This document shows positions 28,729 to 37,252 of a stretch of DNA of 64,000 nt, piece by piece (position 1 is the stretch's first letter; every line of letters begins with the position of its first letter). This DNA comes from Bacillus subtilis subsp. subtilis. GTDB lineage: Bacteria > Pseudomonadota > Gammaproteobacteria > Xanthomonadales > Xanthomonadaceae. The notes below the pieces were generated by a model that was not told the DNA's origin, searched no databases, and worked only from the letters and a program-made list of their open reading frames with translations. The position numbers were made by a program, and so were the translations under genes. Where the stretch lies: contig JAHREJ010000012.1 of assembly GCA_021733645.1 (NCBI GenBank), positions 1-64,000 of the forward strand. Direction: 5' to 3'.

Positions 28729-29655
28729 TCAGTACTTCGGCACGCTGTTGTCCACCTCGTTCGACCACGCGTCGATGCCGCCGGTGATGTTGTGCACGTT
28801 GCTGAAACCCAACGCACGGAACTGCTCGGCGGCCTGCGCGCTGCGGCCGCCGTGGTGGCACAGGAAGCCCAGCGCGGTGTCCTTGGGCAGGGCTTCCAGG
28901 CGGGCGCGGTTGTCGCCGTCGAAGGTCTCGAACGGGGCGTTGATCGCGGCGATGGCGCGTTCGTCGGCCGGGCGCACGTCCACCACCGTGAGGCGGCCGG
29001 CGCGCAGCTGGTCGTCGGCATCGCGCACCGCCAGGTCCTTCACCGCGCGCGGCGCGTTCGGATTGTCGATGGCCAGGCCCTTGCCGCGGATGTCGTCCAC
29101 CCAGTCGATGGTGATGCCTTCGGCACGGCGCGCGCTGGCCAGGTCGAACTGCACGCGCAGCCCATTGGATTCGGCGGCGATGGCGTTGTCATCGTGCGGG
29201 GCCAGCTGGAAGTTGGGCTGGAAGTTGGCATCGATGCCCAGCTGCAGCGAGGCACCAGGTGCATCGGCCAGCGCGCCGCGCAGCATGTCAACCGCAGCCG
29301 GGGTCACGGTGATGGTCGGCGCGGTGCGGTCCGGCGCGGCCAGGCCCAGCACGCTGCTCAATTCACCGCTGCCGGCCATCTGCAGGATGATGTCGCTGCC
29401 GCCGACCAGGTCGCCCTCGATGTACAGCTGCGGGATGGTCGGCCACTCGCCGTAGGCCTTGATGCCTTCGCGGATCTCGGCGTCGGCCAGCACGTTGACG
29501 TGGGCGAAGTCCACGCCCAGGTCCTGCAGCGCGCCCACGGCCTTGGCCGAAAAACCGCACTGCGGCATGCTCGGCTGACCCTTCATGAACAGCACGACGC
29601 GGTTGGCGTTGAGGATGGATTCGATGCGCGAGCGCAGGGCGGGATCAAGGGACAT
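28729..29655 (-). CDS. Grx4-type monothiol glutaredoxin fused to A-type-like and rhodanese domains
   Basis: A 308-residue three-domain protein from ATG 29655. Residues 1-105 are a monothiol glutaredoxin with Cys33 in CGFS and WPTIPQLYIEGDLVGG. Residues 114-202 resemble an IscA/HesB A-type carrier (ITVTPAAVDMLRGAL, then IDNPNAP) but contain no cysteine, like the degenerate A-type domain of NfuA. Residues 205-308 are a rhodanese with active loop CHHGGRS (Cys266). CGFS glutaredoxins transfer or sense Fe-S clusters; the rhodanese could supply or handle sulfur. It diverges from the deacetylase gene and has its own terminator. Confidence 0.93.
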   Translation of the reverse strand: MSLDPALRSRIESILNANRVVLFMKGQPSMPQCGFSAKAVGALQDLGVDFAHVNVLADAEIREGIKAYGEWPTIPQLYIEGDLVGGSDIILQMAGSGELSSVLGLAAPDRTAPTITVTPAAVDMLRGALADAPGASLQLGIDANFQPNFQLAPHDDNAIAAESNGLRVQFDLASARRAEGITIDWVDDIRGKGLAIDNPNAPRAVKDLAVRDADDQLRAGRLTVVDVRPADERAIAAINAPFETFDGDNRARLEALPKDTALGFLCHHGGRSAQAAEQFRALGFSNVHNITGGIDAWSNEVDNSVPKY

Positions 29656-29713
29656 GACGGTCAGGGTCCGGCGTTTGGAACCGGTCATTCTACGCCGCAT
29701 GGCATCATGGGGC

Positions 29714-30496
29714 ATGACCGTACCGGAAACGTTGCATCGCATTCCCCTGCGCCCCTGGCGCTGGTTGCCGTGGCTGCTGCTCTCCCAGCTGCTGGTGGTA
29801 CTGGCCTGGGTGGGCCTGGGGTGGCCGGTCGGGCTGGCACTGATGGTGGCCTCGCACGCGCTGTTCATGGTGCCGGTGTTTCTGCCCAACAGCCGCTTCT
29901 ACGCACCGGTGTTGAGCCGCCTGCCGGGCCATGCGCCGCGGGTGTGGCTGACCATCGACGATGGCCCCTCGCCGGAAACCCTGGCGGTGCTGGACCTGCT
30001 GGACCGCTACCAGGCCAAGGCCACGTTCTTCCTGGTGGGCGAGCGCGCCCTGGCCCAACCGGCGCTGGTGCGGCAGATGCTCGCGCGCGGCCACAGCCTG
30101 GGCAACCACAGCCACCGCCACCCGCAGCACCGTTTCTGGCGGCTGGGGCCGGCGGCGATGGCCGATGAAATCGCCCAGTGCCAGCAGGCGCTGACCACCC
30201 TGGCCGGGCAGCCGCCGCGCTGGTACCGGTCGGTGGTGGGCATGACCAACCCGTTCGTGGCCCCGGCGCTGGCGCAGTGGCAGCTCACCCGCGTGGGCTG
30301 GAGCGCGCGCGGGTTCGACGGTGTCAGTTGCCAGCCTGCGGCGGTGGTGGAACGCATCGTGGCCGATCTGGGCCCCGGCGCGATCGTGCTGCTGCATGAG
30401 GGGGCCGCGCACGGACACAACCTGGAAATCATCGAGGCGGTGCTGCAGGCGTTGCAGGACCGCGGCCTGACGGCGGAGTTGCCGGCGGCGGAGTAG
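29714..30496 (+). CDS. Polysaccharide deacetylase family protein (membrane-anchored)
   Basis: About 260 residues from ATG 29714; an in-frame ATG at 29699 is possible. Two hydrophobic segments (WLPWLLLSQLLVVLAWVGLG and VGLALMVASHALFMVPVF) precede a NodB-fold domain with TIDDGPSPETL (metal Asp), ATFFLVGERAL and GNHSHRHPQH (metal histidines). It should remove acetyl groups from an envelope glycan or peptidoglycan. The stop codon TAG is the head of a SMAG palindrome. Confidence 0.87.
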   Translation: MTVPETLHRIPLRPWRWLPWLLLSQLLVVLAWVGLGWPVGLALMVASHALFMVPVFLPNSRFYAPVLSRLPGHAPRVWLTIDDGPSPETLAVLDLLDRYQAKATFFLVGERALAQPALVRQMLARGHSLGNHSHRHPQHRFWRLGPAAMADEIAQCQQALTTLAGQPPRWYRSVVGMTNPFVAPALAQWQLTRVGWSARGFDGVSCQPAAVVERIVADLGPGAIVLLHEGAAHGHNLEIIEAVLQALQDRGLTAELPAAE

Positions 30497-30512
30497 GCAC
30501 CTGGGGTGCCTG
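30493..30512. repeat. SMAG palindrome supplying the deacetylase stop
   Basis: GTAG at 30493-30496 contains the stop codon TAG; AGGCACC, a TGG loop and GGTGCCT follow as a 7-bp stem. Confidence 0.72.
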
Positions 30513-30607
30513 TCGCCGCGGGTTGGGCGGGCCAGTGGCGGCTGCGCTCGGTGGTCTTGCCGCTCCCGAGCCGAGCACCCGGGTCGGCAGTCGGCCGGGG
30601 CGCGACC

Positions 30608-30958
30608 CTACCGGGGCGCGTCCACCACCGGGTGCGCGTGCTGCCATTGCAGGCGCATCCAGCTGACCAGCGACAACTGCGCCAGCAGCAGGGCGAACGA
30701 CAATCCCAGCGCGAGCACCCCGGTGACCCGTCGCCGACGGTGCTGCAGCACGCTGCCGATCCCCATCACGGTGGCCAGCAGGGCCAGGCCGATGCTGATG
30801 CACAACACCACCAGCAGCGCTACCGGCAGCACGTGCATCGGCGCGTGGGCGGGCGCATGCGCGAAGTGCGCGCTGATGGCGAACATCACCAGTGCGCACA
30901 GGCTGATCACCAGTGCGGCGATGCCCAACGCGGAGTGGCGGGACGATTGCAGGGTCAT
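30608..30958 (-). CDS. Small three-helix membrane protein
   Basis: A 116-residue protein with three hydrophobic segments (LGIAALVISLCALVMFAI, VLPVALLVVLCISIGLALLA, VTGVLALGLSFALLLAQLSL) separated by a His/Pro-rich loop (HFAHAPAHAPMH) and an RRRR loop. I recognise no family. The His cluster could bind metal, but that is speculation. It lies between convergent REP-bearing sequence and the methyltransferase gene. Confidence 0.6.
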   Translation of the reverse strand: MTLQSSRHSALGIAALVISLCALVMFAISAHFAHAPAHAPMHVLPVALLVVLCISIGLALLATVMGIGSVLQHRRRRVTGVLALGLSFALLLAQLSLVSWMRLQWQHAHPVVDAPR

Positions 30959-31017
30959 GCGGGCTCCATGCCGGTGTCGGGGCGCGAGTATGCGCGCGCG
31001 CGGCGCTGGGTGCGACC

Positions 31018-31719
31018 TCAGGCCGTGCCGGCGCGGGCGGCGCAGACCAGCCAGTTGTTGAACGGGGTGTTGCCATACAGCGGGCTCACCTGCAGCTGCA
31101 GCCCGGCCGCTTCCAACGGCGCGCGCACGCTGGCCGCGCCGGGGTAATGGCGCGGGCGGGTCCCCATCCAGCCCACCAGGTGGGCCAGCATGTCGGTGAT
31201 GCGGGTGGCACGGTCACGCCCGCTGCGGTCGGCCAGGGTGGTGCGGATCACCAGCCGCCCGCCCGGCGCCACCCGGGCCGCCGCCGCCTGCAGCAACCCG
31301 GCCTGGGCATCGGCGGGCAGGTACTGCAGCACATCCAGCAGTGCCACGCTGCCCTGGTGGGCGGGCAGGGTGGCACGGGCATCCAGGCACTGGAAGCGTG
31401 CATCGGCCAGCGCGGCGCGCGTACCGGCGCGCTGCGCACGGGCGATCTTGTCGGCGTCGATGTCCACGCCCAGGTACGGCCGAGGTTGGCCGGCCTGGCG
31501 CAGCACATGGGCCAGCAGGCCCAGCCCGCAGCCGATGTCCAGCAGGGGGCCGTGCGCAGGGGCCAGCGCGGCCAGCACGCCGGGATACAGCGGATCGGTG
31601 CCGAGTTTGCCGCGGCTGTAGTAGTAATCACGTCGGTTGCCAAAGCGCTGCGCCGGCATGAAGGCGTCCGCGATGCGGCGGGCCTGTTCCTTGGCCAGGG
31701 GAAGGGCGTCCGTGCTCAG
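31018..31719 (-). CDS. Class I SAM-dependent methyltransferase, possible CTG start
   Basis: The protein contains LLDIGCGLGLLAHVL (SAM loop), YLGVDIDADKI and VALLDVLQYLP, and GGRLVIRTTLAD, a normal small-molecule methyltransferase. The methyltransferase-like sequence begins LSTDALPLAKEQARRIADAF, where the first codon is CTG at 31719, overlapping the upstream hydrolase stop (CTGA) and preceded by GAGG at a good distance. No ATG, GTG or TTG exists in frame there; the first ATG is 60 bp inside (31659). I therefore give 233 residues with a CTG start; a 213-residue form from 31659 is the alternative. Confidence 0.8.
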   Translation of the reverse strand: MSTDALPLAKEQARRIADAFMPAQRFGNRRDYYYSRGKLGTDPLYPGVLAALAPAHGPLLDIGCGLGLLAHVLRQAGQPRPYLGVDIDADKIARAQRAGTRAALADARFQCLDARATLPAHQGSVALLDVLQYLPADAQAGLLQAAAARVAPGGRLVIRTTLADRSGRDRATRITDMLAHLVGWMGTRPRHYPGAASVRAPLEAAGLQLQVSPLYGNTPFNNWLVCAARAGTA

Positions 31720-32339
31720 CGCGGCACCTCGTCGGCCAGCTGCACGCGGGCCACCTGGAACACCTTTTCGGTCCACAGCGTGTACATCGCCGCCGACGGG
31801 TGCAGGCCATCGTCGACCAGCATCACCGCTTCGGCACCAGGGGTGCGGCTGAGGTCGGTGATGTCGATGAAAGTCACGCCATGCGCGGCACAGATCGCGG
31901 CGGCAGCGGCGTTGTAGACATCCAGTTCGTGCCCGATCTGGACGCGGTCGCGGCCGGCATCGCGTGCATACGGCGTTACGCCCCAATCGGGAATGGACAC
32001 CACCAGCACACGCTGCGCCCGCGCCCCGGCGAAGGCCAGCGCACGCTGCAGCAGCGCGCTGAAGCGCGGGCGATACTCGTCCACGCTGCGTCCGCGGTAC
32101 TGGTCGTTGACCCCGATCAGCAGGCTCACCAGGTCGAACGGACCCTGCGGCGCGGCCGCATCGATGCCGGCATCCAGTTCGTCGGTGGTCCAGCCGGTGG
32201 TGGCGATGATCTGCGGGTCGTTGGCGGCCACGCCGATACCGCGCAGACCGGCGGCCAGCTGCAGCGGCCAGCAATCGACCGGCGCGACGCCTTCGCCGAT
32301 GGTGTACGAATCGCCCAGCGCCAGGTAGGACAGCGCCAC
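31716..32339 (-). CDS. SGNH/GDSL hydrolase
   Basis: A 207-residue hydrolase beginning at GTG 32339, directly after the aminotransferase TGA. LALGDSYTIGEG holds the block I Ser, SLLIGVNDQYRG is block III with Asn, and VDDGLHPSAAMY holds the Asp-His of block V. It has no signal peptide, so it acts in the cytoplasm as an esterase or lipase-like enzyme. It lies in an alaA-like/SGNH/methyltransferase operon with overlapping or touching genes. Confidence 0.9.
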   Translation of the reverse strand: MALSYLALGDSYTIGEGVAPVDCWPLQLAAGLRGIGVAANDPQIIATTGWTTDELDAGIDAAAPQGPFDLVSLLIGVNDQYRGRSVDEYRPRFSALLQRALAFAGARAQRVLVVSIPDWGVTPYARDAGRDRVQIGHELDVYNAAAAAICAAHGVTFIDITDLSRTPGAEAVMLVDDGLHPSAAMYTLWTEKVFQVARVQLADEVPR

Positions 32340-33614
32340 TCAGGCCACCGCGCTGCGTGGCTTGAGCGGCACCACCTTGGTGTTGGCCTCGGCACGCCGC
32401 GCCAGCGCGCGGTCGATGCGGGCGAACACATCGCGCATCACCTCCGCTTCGGGCAGCAGGGTCACCCGGAAGTGGTGGCGGTAAGGCACGTTGAAGCTTG
32501 AGCCCGGCACCACCAGCACGCCTTCCTCGTTCATCAGTTCCAGCGCGAAATCATGGTCGTCGAAGCTGCGCGCAGCCGGGCCGACCACGGCCGGGAAGGC
32601 GTACAGCGCGCCAGCCGGGGCCACCAGCGACAGATGTTCGCTGGCATTGCAGGCTTCGATCACCGCGCGCCGGGTTTCATACAGGCGACCGCCGGGTGCA
32701 CACAGCGGCGAAATGGTGTCTGGACCGTTCACCGCCGCATCGATGGCGTACTGGCCGGGAACATTGGCGCACAGGCGCAGCGCACTGAGCAGGTCCATCG
32801 CCGCGCGGAATTCGCCCAGGCGCTCGGCCGCGCCGGACAGCATCGCCCAACCCACCCGCCAGCCGCAGGCGCGGTGCACCTTGCTCAGGCCGCTGAAGGT
32901 AATGCACGGATGCTCGCCGGCCAGCGGCGCCACCGGGTGGAACTGCGCGTCGTCGTAGAGGATCTGGTCGTAGATTTCATCGACCATCAGCAGCAGGTTG
33001 TGCTTGGCGGCGATGGCCACGATGCGCTCCAGCAGGTCGCGCGAGTAGCTGGCGCCGCTGGGGTTGTTCGGGTTGATCAGCACGATGGCGCGGGTGCGCG
33101 AGGACACCAGCGATTCGATTTCGACCGGGTCCGGCTGGAAGCCGTTTTCCGGCGCGCAGCGGTAGTACACCGGGCGGCCGTCGTTGAGGATGGTGGCCGC
33201 CGACCACAGCGGGTAGTCGGGCGAGGGCACCAGCACTTCATCGCCGGGGTTGAGCAGGGCGCGCAGCGACAGGTCGATCAGTTCGCTGACGCCATTGCCG
33301 ATAAACACCCGGTCTGGATGCGCATCGGGTGCACCGCGGCGGGCGTAGGCGGCGGCGATCGCTTCGCGTGCCTCCGGCAGGCCCTGCTGGTGGGTGTACG
33401 GGTCGGTGCGGCCCATGTCGTCGGCGATGGCGCGTTGCAGGTGCTCGGGCGCGCGGAAACCGAAGTTGCCGGGGTTGCCGATGTTGAGCTTGATCAGCTT
33501 GCGGCCCTGGGCCTCCAGCTCACGCGCTCGCCGCGCCAGTTCGCCCCGGATCTCGTAGCGGACTTCGGACAGGCGCTCGCGGGTGGCGAGCGGCTTCAAC
33601 GGGGGCGTGGACAT
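32340..33614 (-). CDS. alaA: Alanine/aspartate-type aminotransferase (AlaA-like)
   Basis: A 424-residue class I PLP aminotransferase from ATG 33614. KLNIGNPGNFGF, INPNNPSGASYS and SGLSKVHRACGWRVGW (PLP lysine in GLSK) with the C-terminal VPYRHHFRVTLLPE Arg match the AlaA/AlaC group that converts glutamate and pyruvate to alanine. The upstream open frame is not used. It is the first gene of a three-gene unit; why an SGNH hydrolase and a methyltransferase follow is unclear. Confidence 0.88.
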   Translation of the reverse strand: MSTPPLKPLATRERLSEVRYEIRGELARRARELEAQGRKLIKLNIGNPGNFGFRAPEHLQRAIADDMGRTDPYTHQQGLPEAREAIAAAYARRGAPDAHPDRVFIGNGVSELIDLSLRALLNPGDEVLVPSPDYPLWSAATILNDGRPVYYRCAPENGFQPDPVEIESLVSSRTRAIVLINPNNPSGASYSRDLLERIVAIAAKHNLLLMVDEIYDQILYDDAQFHPVAPLAGEHPCITFSGLSKVHRACGWRVGWAMLSGAAERLGEFRAAMDLLSALRLCANVPGQYAIDAAVNGPDTISPLCAPGGRLYETRRAVIEACNASEHLSLVAPAGALYAFPAVVGPAARSFDDHDFALELMNEEGVLVVPGSSFNVPYRHHFRVTLLPEAEVMRDVFARIDRALARRAEANTKVVPLKPRSAVA

Positions 33615-33756
33615 GGCTGGGCCGTGGTTCGGGCTTGGACACCGCATGGTAGCGGAAATGCTGCGTTGCAGGGCAAGCCGTCCGGACGGCCAATCCCCAA
33701 TGGCGGCGGGCAGTTGCCGGGACCGGTTGGGACGGTGGGGGAGGTAGAATGGCCCG

Positions 33757-34851
33757 ATGAGCGAACCGATCGATTTCCACGCCCTGCAGAGCATGGGCTG
33801 GCCCTGGGCAGGTGCCCCCGAGCTGCCCAGCTGGCAGGCCCTGTTCGATGCGCACCCGCAGGCCCGTCCGGGCCGGGTGGTCGAGCAGCACCGCACCGGC
33901 TACATCGTGGCCGACGTGCCGGACGCGGCGATCAAGACCGAATCGCCGCCGGAATGGCAGCGCCCGCGCTTTCCCAGCCACGAGCGCGCGGCCGTGGGTG
34001 ACTGGGTGCTGCTGGACGGCATCAAGATCATCGCGCTGCTGCCACGGCGCACCGCGATCAAGCGCGGTGCGGCCGGCGAGCACTACCACCAGCAGGTGAT
34101 CGCGGCCAACATCGACACCGTGTTCATCGTGTGCGGGCTGGATGCGGACTTCAACCCGCGACGGATCGAACGCTACCTGCTGCTGGTGGGCGGCGGCGGC
34201 GCGCAGCCGGTGGTGGTGCTGACCAAGGCCGACCAGACCGAATACAGCCAGGACGCCCTGGACGTGCTGGAAGAGCTGGCCGCGCAGGACATCCCGCTGC
34301 TGGCCATCAACGGCAAGGATCCGGCCAGTGCGTCGGCCCTGCTGCCGTGGCTGGGGGCGGGCCGGACCGTGGTGCTGGTGGGGTCATCGGGGGCGGGCAA
34401 GTCCACGCTGACCAACACCCTGCTGGGCGAGGAGCGGATGAAAACCGCCGATGTGCGCGTGAACGACTCGCGCGGCCGCCACACCACCACCCACCGCGCG
34501 TTGATCCCGCTGCCGGCCGGTGCCTGCCTGATCGACACCCCCGGCATGCGCGAGCTCAAGCCGACCGGCGAGGAAGCGCTGAGCGAAGGCGGTTTCTCCG
34601 ATGTGGAAGCCCTGGCCGCCCAGTGCCGGTTCCGCGATTGTGCGCACCAGCGTGAGCCCGGTTGCGCGGTGCGTGCGGCCATCGACGACGGCACGCTGGA
34701 TGAAGAGCGTTTGCTGAACTACTTCAAGCTGAAGGAAGAAGTGGCCGCGGCGGCGGCCAAGCTGGCGGTGCGCCAGGCGCAGCAGGCGATCGAGCGCAAG
34801 CATGTGGGCAAGGGCGCGCAATGGCGCCCGGGCAAGGGCGGCAAGCGCTGA
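33757..34851 (+). CDS. rsgA: Ribosome biogenesis GTPase RsgA
   Basis: A 364-residue circularly permuted GTPase that matures and checks the 30S subunit. An OB-fold (about residues 35-110) is followed by TKAD (G4), GSSGAGKSTLTN (G1), HTTTHR (G2) and DTPGMRE (G3). The C-terminal zinc finger CRFRDCAHQREPGC provides three Cys and a His. The tail is rich in Lys/Arg for rRNA contact. Confidence 0.96.
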   Translation: MSEPIDFHALQSMGWPWAGAPELPSWQALFDAHPQARPGRVVEQHRTGYIVADVPDAAIKTESPPEWQRPRFPSHERAAVGDWVLLDGIKIIALLPRRTAIKRGAAGEHYHQQVIAANIDTVFIVCGLDADFNPRRIERYLLLVGGGGAQPVVVLTKADQTEYSQDALDVLEELAAQDIPLLAINGKDPASASALLPWLGAGRTVVLVGSSGAGKSTLTNTLLGEERMKTADVRVNDSRGRHTTTHRALIPLPAGACLIDTPGMRELKPTGEEALSEGGFSDVEALAAQCRFRDCAHQREPGCAVRAAIDDGTLDEERLLNYFKLKEEVAAAAAKLAVRQAQQAIERKHVGKGAQWRPGKGGKR

Positions 34852-35225
34852 CCGGCCGGGCCATCGGGATACCGACGCTACGCCCGGTGCCGGAACAGCC
34901 GGTTGTACTGAAGGCGTTGCGTGGCGCGCGTGGTGTTCCGTTGGCGGTCGGGATGTGTGGCATTGATCACCGCGATGGTTTCCCGGGCGCAATCTCCGAC
35001 GGAAGCTCGATGATCGCCTGGGCACCGGCGGCGTACCACGCCGATCCGGCATCTTGGGCAACCCGGCATCGGCGGCCTTCTTGCCCGCGTGGTGGGAGTT
35101 TGCTTGATCGCACCCGACAGGGCCCGGTCCTTCTGTGGCCACCTGTCGTCATGCGATAGGCCAGAAGTGGTCGGGTTGTCGGGCAGGTCCGGTCACCAGG
35201 CCTGGACCCTGTTAATGTCCGCCCC
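34852..35225. other. Intergenic stretch between rsgA and the DUF1704 gene
   Basis: No gene can be supported: the open frames here have no ribosome site or family signature. There is no clear terminator for rsgA. A TGTGG-N6-TCACC sequence (34953-34968) loosely resembles a Clp site but is over 250 bp from the next start codon. Confidence 0.5.
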
Positions 35226-36479
35226 ATGAACACACCGATGACCGTGGATCGTGAGGTGGCCCACCACACCGCACTCGATGCGCAACTGGTGGAAGCGGTG
35301 GGCGGCATCAAGCTGCTCGGCCTGACCAGTTGGCCGGCGGCGCTGCAGGCGCCGTTCCTGGCCAGCGTGGCGCGCGGTAATCCGCTGCTGCCGCAGGTGG
35401 ACTACCCCAAGCTTGATTTCGGCGACACCCGCCGCGCGCTGGCCGCCATCAGCGCCCAGTGCGATCCGTCCCACCCCATCGGCCTGTACGTGCAGCGCTC
35501 GGCGCACAGCTGGGACCTGGCCGCCGGGCTGCTGGAATCGCTGGGGACCGCCGAGGTCGATCGCTATTCGGTGGAACTGTTCGGGGCACCCGAACAGCCA
35601 TTGCCCGGCAATGGCCCCAGCACCCGCGACGCGGCCCGCCACTTCATCCAGATCGCGCAGGAGCTGGACCACGAACTGCTCGCGCCCGAAGAGCAGGTGC
35701 CGGTGTCGGCCACCGCGTTGCAGTTGCAGCTGCAGAGCGACCTGGATGCCTTCTTCGAATCGCGCATCATCAGCGTGCAGCTGGACCCGGAGCTGATCTC
35801 CAAAGCCGCTGCCGGGGCGACCCGCATCCGCCTGCGCACCAGTGCGCGTTTCAGTGCCTACGACCGCGCGCAGCTGTTCCACCATGAAGCCCTGGTGCAT
35901 TCGCTCACCGCCCTCAACGGCCGCGAGCAGCCACACCTGCCCAGCCTGGCCTTGTCCTCGCCACGGGTCACCGCTACCCAGGAAGGCCTGGCCACCTTTG
36001 CCGAACAGATCACCGGCAGCATCGACATCCAGCGCCTGAAACGCATCAGCCTGCGCACCGAGGCGATCGCGATGGCGCGCGAGGGTGCCGATTTCATCCA
36101 GGTGTTCCGCTACTTCTGCCAGGCCGGGCAGAACAACGAAGAAAGCTTCGCCTCGGCCCAGCGCGTGTTCCGCGGGGTGCCACCGAGCGGTGGGGTGGCC
36201 TTCACCAAAGACACGGTGTACCTGCGCGGACTGGTATCGGTGCATACCTTCTTCCGCCACATGCTCGCCGAAGACCGCCTGCAGGTGTGCCGGTGGCTGT
36301 TCGCCGGCAAGATGTCCCTGACCGACGCGATCGACTTTGCCCCCTTGTTCGAAGAAGGCATCCTGCGCCCGCCGCGGTGGTTGCCGCATTGGGTCAGCCG
36401 CGCCAACGGCCTGGCCGGCATGCTGGCGTTTTCGCTGTTTGCCAACCGCATCCGCATGGACCAGCTGGCGGCCGAGTAG
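35226..36479 (+). CDS. DUF1704 / QEGLA-motif metallopeptidase-like protein
   Basis: A 417-residue protein of the family annotated as flavohemoglobin expression-modulating QEGLA proteins. HHEALVH gives an HExxxH zinc motif (His220, Glu221, His225), and TQEGLATFAE (Gln252-Glu253) supplies the third ligand region. Eukaryotic DUF1704 members such as MATCAP are tyrosine carboxypeptidases, so a bacterial carboxypeptidase is plausible; the target is unknown and no flavohemoglobin gene is near. No signal peptide. The stop TAG is the head of a SMAG palindrome. Confidence 0.88.
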   Translation: MNTPMTVDREVAHHTALDAQLVEAVGGIKLLGLTSWPAALQAPFLASVARGNPLLPQVDYPKLDFGDTRRALAAISAQCDPSHPIGLYVQRSAHSWDLAAGLLESLGTAEVDRYSVELFGAPEQPLPGNGPSTRDAARHFIQIAQELDHELLAPEEQVPVSATALQLQLQSDLDAFFESRIISVQLDPELISKAAAGATRIRLRTSARFSAYDRAQLFHHEALVHSLTALNGREQPHLPSLALSSPRVTATQEGLATFAEQITGSIDIQRLKRISLRTEAIAMAREGADFIQVFRYFCQAGQNNEESFASAQRVFRGVPPSGGVAFTKDTVYLRGLVSVHTFFRHMLAEDRLQVCRWLFAGKMSLTDAIDFAPLFEEGILRPPRWLPHWVSRANGLAGMLAFSLFANRIRMDQLAAE

Positions 36480-36498
36480 CGCCGGCGCCACCGGCGCG
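36476..36498. repeat. SMAG palindrome supplying the DUF1704 stop
   Basis: GTAG at 36476-36479 contains the stop codon; GCGCCGG, a CGCCA loop and CCGGCGC form the stem between convergent genes. Confidence 0.75.
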
Positions 36499-36505
36499 CG
36501 CCGGC

Positions 36506-37057
36506 TCACTCGGCGTGCGGGTTCGCGTCCTGCCAGGCGATATGCACATCGGCCAGTTCGTAGAGCTGTTCGACCAGCGCCATCGGCAGGCCATCGTCGT
36601 ACGTTTCATCGTAGGCCTCATCGAACGGATCGATCCGATGCTCGCCGTCCACGGCCTGCAGCATCGGCGGCGGCACGCGCTGCAGTTCGGCCGGGGAATG
36701 CTCGTGCGGGCCGGCGCCGTCCCAGTGGTTCGGATCGAAACCGATGCCGTGGTCGGCATAGAAGCCCTCCAGGAAGCGTTGCTGCACCCGGCCGATCAGT
36801 TGATGGGTGTCGCGCGCGTAATCGGGCACTGCGTCCAGTGATGCGTACCCGGCATGCCCGCCTGCACCCACGCTCCAGAACAGCATCAATGCTGTGGCGC
36901 GGTCCAGGTCGGGCTGGTCGGCCAGCCACGCCAGCGCGCGATGGTTGTCGCCATAATTGGAGCGTGCCACGTAGAGGTGCCGCTGCTCCGGCGTGGCCTG
37001 GACCAGGTGGGCGTGCAGCAGTGCCCAGGTGGCCGCTGCGTAGTCCTGCTCGTTCAT
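36506..37057 (-). CDS. DUF4274-like protein
   Basis: A 183-residue soluble acidic protein from ATG 37057 (MNEQDYAAATW); in-frame starts up to 37147 exist. VARSNYGDNHRALAWLADQPDLDRATALMLFWSVG matches the DUF4274 core, a family of unknown function often seen beside toxin-immunity or SUKH-like genes. YDETYDDGLPMALVEQLYELADVHIAWQD is a helical C-terminus. It diverges from the TonB receptor gene. Confidence 0.72.
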   Translation of the reverse strand: MNEQDYAAATWALLHAHLVQATPEQRHLYVARSNYGDNHRALAWLADQPDLDRATALMLFWSVGAGGHAGYASLDAVPDYARDTHQLIGRVQQRFLEGFYADHGIGFDPNHWDGAGPHEHSPAELQRVPPPMLQAVDGEHRIDPFDEAYDETYDDGLPMALVEQLYELADVHIAWQDANPHAE

Positions 37058-37147
37058 TGCCTGCTGTCCCTGCCGCTGCGGTAAGGCGCTCATTCTATCT
37101 GCCGGTGGCGTGTGCGGCCGTGCCTGTTTCTCTGCGCTGCGTCTCAT

Positions 37148-37176
37148 TTCTTACGCCAGCGACGGCGGCGTAAGAA
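37148..37176. promoter_or_regulatory. 10-bp inverted repeat between divergent genes, candidate operator
   Basis: TTCTTACGCC (37148-37157) and GGCGTAAGAA (37167-37176) are exact reverse complements 9 bp apart, in the 195-bp space between the divergent DUF4274-like gene and the TonB receptor gene. A terminator is not expected there because both genes are transcribed outward, so a regulator site is more likely. Confidence 0.45.
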
Positions 37177-37252
37177 TGCTTTCATCTTCCGCTCGCATGA
37201 TGGTCACGCACCTGCACCACGCAGGTTTTCGTCCCCCATGTAACGGATCAAC

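Noticed and set aside
34953..34968. TGTGG-N6-TCACC as a Clp site for the DUF1704 gene
   Set aside because: The palindrome is imperfect and more than 250 bp from the start codon, with no promoter elements beside it.
34821..35159. 112-codon frame after rsgA
   Set aside because: It starts inside the rsgA end in another frame, has no homology signature and no ribosome site.
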